Assembly: GCA_024516035.1 (NCBI GenBank)
Contig: CM044956.1
Span: 2,749,501 to 2,813,500, forward strand
Length of the DNA stretch: 64,000 bases
Source of the DNA: Bactericera cockerelli
Taxonomy: Eukaryota; Arthropoda; Insecta; Hemiptera; Triozidae
Direction of reading: 5' to 3'
Part shown: positions 59,758-64,000 of the stretch, piece after piece
Position numbering within the stretch: position 1 is the first letter of the stretch
Layout: every line of letters starts with the position of its first letter
Translations under genes and position numbers: made by a program
The notes under the pieces: model-generated
Seen by the model: only the letters and a program-made list of their open reading frames with translations
Told to the model about the DNA's origin: nothing
The model's database searches: none

Positions 59758-59889
59758 TTGTCTGTTCTAATTAAAAATAATATATATACATCAGAAATAA
59801 CTGAAAATTTTGAGACTCCGAAATCTTCTGAATCTCCAAAAAATAATAATATATCATTATTTTATATAAAAAAATCCTAATATCTTATT

Positions 59890-60070
59890 TTTGCCTATAA
59901 TTCCGCCACAGGTCGCTGCTCACATTAAAGCACCTTCTCATCTTTCCTCACGAGGTATGAGTGGACCCCGAACACCCAAGAACAGAGCAGAAAAATCCTG
60001 GGTTCGATCCACAGCGGGGTGAGATTTTTTCTGGGTGTTCGGGGTTCACTCATACCTCGTGAAGAAAAAT
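59890..60070. mobile_element. SINE H body in head-to-head palindrome
   Basis: The segment CCTCACGAGGTATGAGTG ... CACCCAAG (59946-59980) is followed by the inverted CTGGGTGTTCGGGGTTCACT ... CACGAGGTATGAGTG complement (to ~60066). The arms are ~60 bp with a few differences, and the AAAATCCTGGGTTCGATCCA head lies in the centre. Confidence 0.75.
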
Positions 60071-60073
60071 AAT

Positions 60074-60295
60074 AATAATAATAATAATAACAATATCGCC
60101 TTATTTATATTGCCCGATAAGGACTACGTATTAAAGTCCCATTATTCCAGCAGTAAGTCCAAAACATATTAATATGTGGTAAAAATCCCAAATGGGAGGA
60201 TAACTTGTCATGTCCCGGCTGGGTTTTGAACCACGATCTCTGGAACCTCTGGATTCACAGAGTGCCGCCTTTACCTCTGAGCTACCAGGACAGAG
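60074..60295 (-). mobile_element. tRNA-derived SINE, family A, inverted, full copy
   Basis: (AAT)n tail, CAATATCGCCTTATTTATAT, TGCCCGATAAGGACTACG, and on the - strand a head TCCTGGTAGCTCAGAGGTAA with B box GGTTCAAAACCC. It defines the complete 3' end of family A. A short inverted C-like head fragment follows at 60345-60395. Confidence 0.85.
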
Positions 60296-60513
60296 AATTA
60301 ATATATCAAATAATTGTGTTAATCGCAAACTCAGCTATCTAAATTCTTGTCGTTCTTGGACCTCGAACCTTCGACCTCCAGGTTACGAGTCCTTAACTTT
60401 TTTCTTTAAACTCTCAATTTCTTTGAGCCTCTGAGGAAGCACAAGGAAAAGTCATAAGTCAATAGCGTTATTTACAACTTTGTAGCTCAAACGTCATTTC
60501 TGATGAGAGGGTG

Positions 60514-60531
60514 GGTGAGAGAGGGAGAGTG

Positions 60532-60593
<62 letters not shown>

Positions 60594-60850
60594 AGGAGAG
60601 AGAGAGAGAGAGAGAGAGAGGGGGGTAGGAGAGAGGGAAAGAGAGAGAGAGAGAGAGGAAAATTACATAATGAGAGAAATAGAGAGGAAAAAAGGACAAG
60701 AATTAAAGGGAGATAGATAGAGAGAGAGAGAGTAAGGTAGGATGAGAGAAGGAGAGAGAAGAAAAGGGGATTGTGTAAGAGAATTAAAAGAGTAGGGAAC
60801 AAAAAGATAAAAGGAGTGAGAGAGAGAGAGGGGGAAAAAAGAAGGAAATG
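60514..60850. repeat. (GA)n-rich purine tract
   Basis: Purine on the + strand, with a 52-base pure GA run at 60537-60590. Confidence 0.95.
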
Positions 60851-61149
60851 TTTTTTAGAAAGAGAGTGAAAAAGTGTGTGAGTGAAACGAAATGTTTGGA
60901 GTGAGAGGGAGCATTAGTGGGCGTAGAGGGGGGGGGGAGGGAGGAGGAAGAGGACTACAGGAGGAGAGGGGAAGAGTTCTCGTAGACGGGAGGAGAAGAA
61001 GAAGGTAGGAAGAGGCCGGATAAGGAGTAAGAACAGGAGAAACGTAAAGAGGAGAAGAAGAAAGGAGAAAGTGGCTGGATAAAGTTTAGGAACAGCAGAA
61101 GAGAGGAGAGGACGGGAGGAAGAGGAGATAAGGGAAGGAGGAATAGATG

Positions 61150-61680
61150 GGAGGAGGAGATAAGAGGAGGAAGAGTAAGAGAGGAGAAGGGAGTAGGAAA
61201 GCAGAGAGTAAGAGGAGGAAGAGTAAGAGAGGAGAAGGGAGTAGGAAAGCAGAGAGTAAGAGGAGGAAGAGTAAGAGAGGAGAAGGGAGTAGGAAAGCAG
61301 AGAGTAAGAGGAGGAAGAGTAAGAGAGGAGAAGGGAGTAGGAAAGCAGAGAGTAAGAGGAGGAAGAGGAAGAGAGGAGAAGGGAGTAGGAAAGCAGAGAG
61401 TAAGAGGAGGAAGAGTAAGAGAGGAGAAGGGAGTAGGAAAGCAGAGAGTAAGAGGAGGAAGAGTAAGAGAGGAGAAGGGAGTAGGAAAGCAGAGAGTAAG
61501 AGGAGGAAGAGTAAGAGAGGAGAAGGGAGTAGGAAAGCAGAGAGTAAGAGGAGGAAGAGTAAGAGAGGAGAAGGGAGTAGGAAAGCAGAGAGTAAGAGGA
61601 GGAAGAGTAAGAGAGGAGAAGGGAGAAGGAGAGCAGAGAGTAAGAGGATGGAAGGAAAGAGGAAGAGAGGTGATGAGAAA
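61150..61680. repeat. 48-bp purine-rich minisatellite, 10 copies
   Basis: The unit AGAGTAAGAGAGGAGAAGGG + AGTAGGAAAGCAGAGAGTAA + GAGGAGGA repeats about ten times with little divergence. Because 48 is divisible by 3, long frames stay open on both strands (Arg/Lys-rich and Leu/Ser/Pro-rich). Flanking 60851-61149 is also GA/GGA-rich. Confidence 0.95.
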
Positions 61681-61954
61681 GAGAAAAGCGGAGGGGAGGA
61701 GGATGATTTTGTCAAATTGCTCCACGTTTAGTTTCCGAACCCTAATGGCACCCTTCAGCACAGATGTCGGTACTGAGGGAGGAGGAGGAGGAGGATGAAG
61801 GAGGGGGGGGGGGGGTGATGGGAGGCACTGAACAGCACAGATGAGGGCACACAGGGAGGAGGAAAATATTGGGAGGATACATTGAACCAGGGGGGTACGT
61901 TAGGAGGATAAATTAATGGAACATTGTTGGCTGAGAGGTTATATTGAATTAGGG

Positions 61955-62135
61955 TATAATACCTTATTTACACTGCCCGATTAGGACTATCAAGTTCCAT
62001 TATTCCGGCAGTAAGCCGTATTATTATGTGGTAAATATCCCAAATTGCTGGAGGATAGCTTCTCATGTCCCGGCTGGGATTCGAACGCGCGACCTTTGGA
62101 TTCACAGAGTGCCGCGTTTACCACTGAGCTACCTT
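61955..62135 (-). mobile_element. tRNA-derived SINE, family A, inverted
   Basis: ACACTGCCCGATTAGGACTA, CATTATTCCGGCAGTAAGCC and, on the - strand, GGTAGCTCAGTGGTAAACGC with B box CGTTCGAATCCC. Confidence 0.85.
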
Positions 62136-62307
62136 AACCGATGACGATGGGTGGGGAGATGAAGTGGGTAAAGAGGGAGTACATTTGGAGGTTCAGAGTG
62201 GAATAGGAGGTATAAGAGCACGTAAAATTAGAGTGGACGAAATAGATAGACCAATGATTTTTGAAGAGAAGGTTCTTTATCCAAACGACCTTAATGTTAG
62301 GGCCACA

Positions 62308-62672
62308 TTATGAAACAGGATTAAAGATCTGGGCCCTCAAGTAGGAGTTTCAACCAATCACAGCACACTATAGCTCGAGTTAAGGCATAGAGTGTAGATT
62401 AAATTTGTAGTTCGAAAATTTCTGATGTCCGTTGTCCACTCATACTTCGCGAGGAAAAATGAGTGGCTATTTGTATGAATAGCGACCAGTGGCGGAATTT
62501 GCGAGAAGGAATTTATATTTTATATACCTACATTTACAGATGTATAAATGATGAAATTTGGATTTTCGTATGTCTGAGCCACCCACTATATTTTTAACAT
62601 AATAACACAAAGAAAACTTCATACATACCTACATATCTTCTCAGATTAAATCTAATCCTGTTTTATAATTTG
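62308..62672. mobile_element. MITE-like repeat T, copy 2, with a SINE H fragment inside
   Basis: Left end TATGAAACAGGATTAAAGAT, internal AGTTTCAACCAATCACAGCA, right end AAATCTAATCCTGTTTTATA. A SINE H 3' fragment on the + strand (62420-62515: TCCACTCATACTTCGCGAGG ... GCGACCAGTGGCGGAATTTG) interrupts it. Confidence 0.6.
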
Positions 62673-63059
62673 TCCTTTAATGGAGAAAGGTAAGTGTGGT
62701 GAAGAAAAAATGAGGTAAAAAAAAAAAAAACTAATCGCAGTAGAAAATGTCCTTGAACAAATCCTAATGGTTGCGTATAAAAATAAATAATTATTCCATT
62801 GGATTTCAATTTAAAAATAAAGGATATTGGCAAAGTAGAGTGCTGTTTGAAACGTCAAATTGAGTGTTTTTTTTTCAATTTGTCTCACCCCAATATTTTT
62901 TTTCTCTCGAAAAATGGAGCGTTTGAATCTCAATCAAATAAACATTAGATTGAACTGCCGCAGTGGCGTAGGATACATTTGGAGCAAATAAATACATTCA
63001 AACCTAGAATACCTGGAAACTAGTCAGACCATTCCCATGCAACTGGATTACAAATATGT
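62673..63059. other. Intergenic DNA, no gene recognised
   Basis: AT-rich with a 13-A run at 62717. No motif. Confidence 0.5.
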
Positions 63060-63069
63060 ATTTTCCGAT

Positions 63070-63640
63070 GGCACTTGAAAATCAACTCACATTCTTTGTT
63101 TTAGTTAGTGATTTTAACGCACATTCAATAGTATCCTCCGAAGGCACTCAAAAATCAACTCACATTCTTTCTATTAGTGGATGTGACGCACATTCAAAAG
63201 TAACTCAAAAATAAACTCACATTCTTTCTATTAGTGGATGTGAGGCACATGCAAAAGTAACTCAAAAATCAACTCACATTCTTTCTATTAGTGGATGTGA
63301 GGCACATGCAAAAGTAACTCAAAAATCAACTCATATTCTTTCTATTAGTGGATGTGAGGCACATGCAAAAGTAACTCAAAAATCAACGCACATTCTTTCT
63401 ATTAGTAGATGTGACGCACATGCAAAAGTAACTCAAAAATCAACTCATATTCTTTCTATTAGTGGATGTGACGCACATTCAAAAGTAACTCAAAAATAAA
63501 CTCACATTCTTTCTATTAGTGGATGTGAGGCACATGCAAAAGTAACTCAAAAATCAACTCACATTCTTTCTATTAGTGGATGTGACGTACATTCAAAATA
63601 TCCTCCGATGGCACTCAAAAATCAACTCACGATTTTTCGA
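63070..63640. repeat. 57-bp minisatellite, about 10 copies
   Basis: The unit CAACTCACATTCTTTCTATT + AGTGGATGTGACGCACATGC + AAAAGTAACTCAAAAAT repeats. The outer units are diverged (TCCTCCGATGGCACTCAAA variants at both ends). Confidence 0.93.
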
Positions 63641-63650
63641 TGAGTGATAC

Positions 63651-64000
63651 TGCCTCTGCATAAATTTCTCGAGTACAAATAAATAAAACAAAAATCGATT
63701 TTTCGAGTAATTTATTTGTTGAGCATAAATATATTCAGGGAGGCTGCTGTGTCGGGAAAAGGTGACGCCTTGTGTTTGGAGTGGTGACAGGTGACACTCT
63801 GTGTGTTGAGTGGAGGCGTATCGACACTGCTGTCTACTTGAGGGTGCATTTGGCAGCTATAAGTGTGGTCTATGTACTTAATAAAATTATGCATTGAAGG
63901 TACTTATGGTTTTGGTATTCAATAGATTTGGACTTCCATGTATATCCTCAGGGAGAGAAAGTACATGTTTGTATGTTATAGTCTATCTAATAGCTATACA
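63651..64000. other. No gene recognised
   Basis: One 60-residue minus-strand frame (63712-63894) without motif. Nothing else. Confidence 0.5.

Noticed and set aside
60955..61761. 268-, 209- and 194-residue frames at 61 kb
   Set aside because: A 48-bp repeat keeps several frames open; composition is Arg/Lys or Leu/Pro/Ser only, with no start context or splice signals.
1..64000. A bacterial-type defence, biosynthetic or toxin system
   Set aside because: The window is animal nuclear DNA with spliced genes and eukaryotic retroelements; no such gene cluster is present.

Overview
Eukaryotic, AT-rich, intron-bearing and extremely repeat-dense DNA with two spliced animal genes, which points to an insect. 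Part of the repeat content (several tRNA-derived SINEs, a DUF4780-type LINE ORF1, a Ty3/Gypsy element, hAT-like and foldback elements) suggests a large hemipteran-type genome, but the species cannot be read from the window. There are no bacterial genes, operons or CRISPR arrays.

Gene 1 runs on the + strand from before the window's first exon (8402) to a stop at 36416. Seven exons with matching GT/AG sites and compatible phases encode the C-terminal part of a secreted protein with the order laminin G - EGF - EGF - laminin G - stop. It is most like insect protein eyes shut (eys/spacemaker). The 5' exons lie outside the window: none was found in 1-8400, where an old LINE occupies 2.5-7.7 kb on the opposite strand. 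One exon carries a one-base frame break near 17000.

Gene 2 lies on the - strand entirely inside the first visible intron of gene 1 (14651 down to 10071). Four exons give a complete 445-residue M14 carboxypeptidase of the N/E type (CPM/CPE/CPD-like) with signal peptide and C-terminal transthyretin-like domain. The third zinc ligand (His to Gln) and a substrate-binding Arg (to His) are changed, so it looks like a pseudo-enzyme.

The rest is mobile and repetitive DNA. The 2.5-7.7 kb region holds a degraded LOA/I-type LINE on the - strand. The introns of eys are packed with SINEs, MITEs and minisatellites that run right up to the splice sites; one 23-bp minisatellite (27.2-27.86 kb) is built from the exon end plus its own splice donor. 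A 3.75-kb hAT-like composite (27883-31631, exact 8-bp target duplication) carries a 22-bp satellite with a 330-bp higher-order repeat. A young Ty3/Gypsy element (40585-48046, LTRs of equal length that appear identical, 4-bp duplication) sits in an 82-bp tandem repeat and has a -1 frameshift signal between gag and pol. From 48 kb to the end there is no recognisable host gene: only SINEs of at least seven families, foldback elements, and purine-rich or other minisatellites.

A recurrent dispersed element whose head closely resembles 5S rRNA (four copies) is a 5S-derived SINE. No bacterial-style system is present. The most unusual signals are the repeat-embedded splice sites of eys, the nested carboxypeptidase lacking a zinc ligand, and the 5S SINE family.
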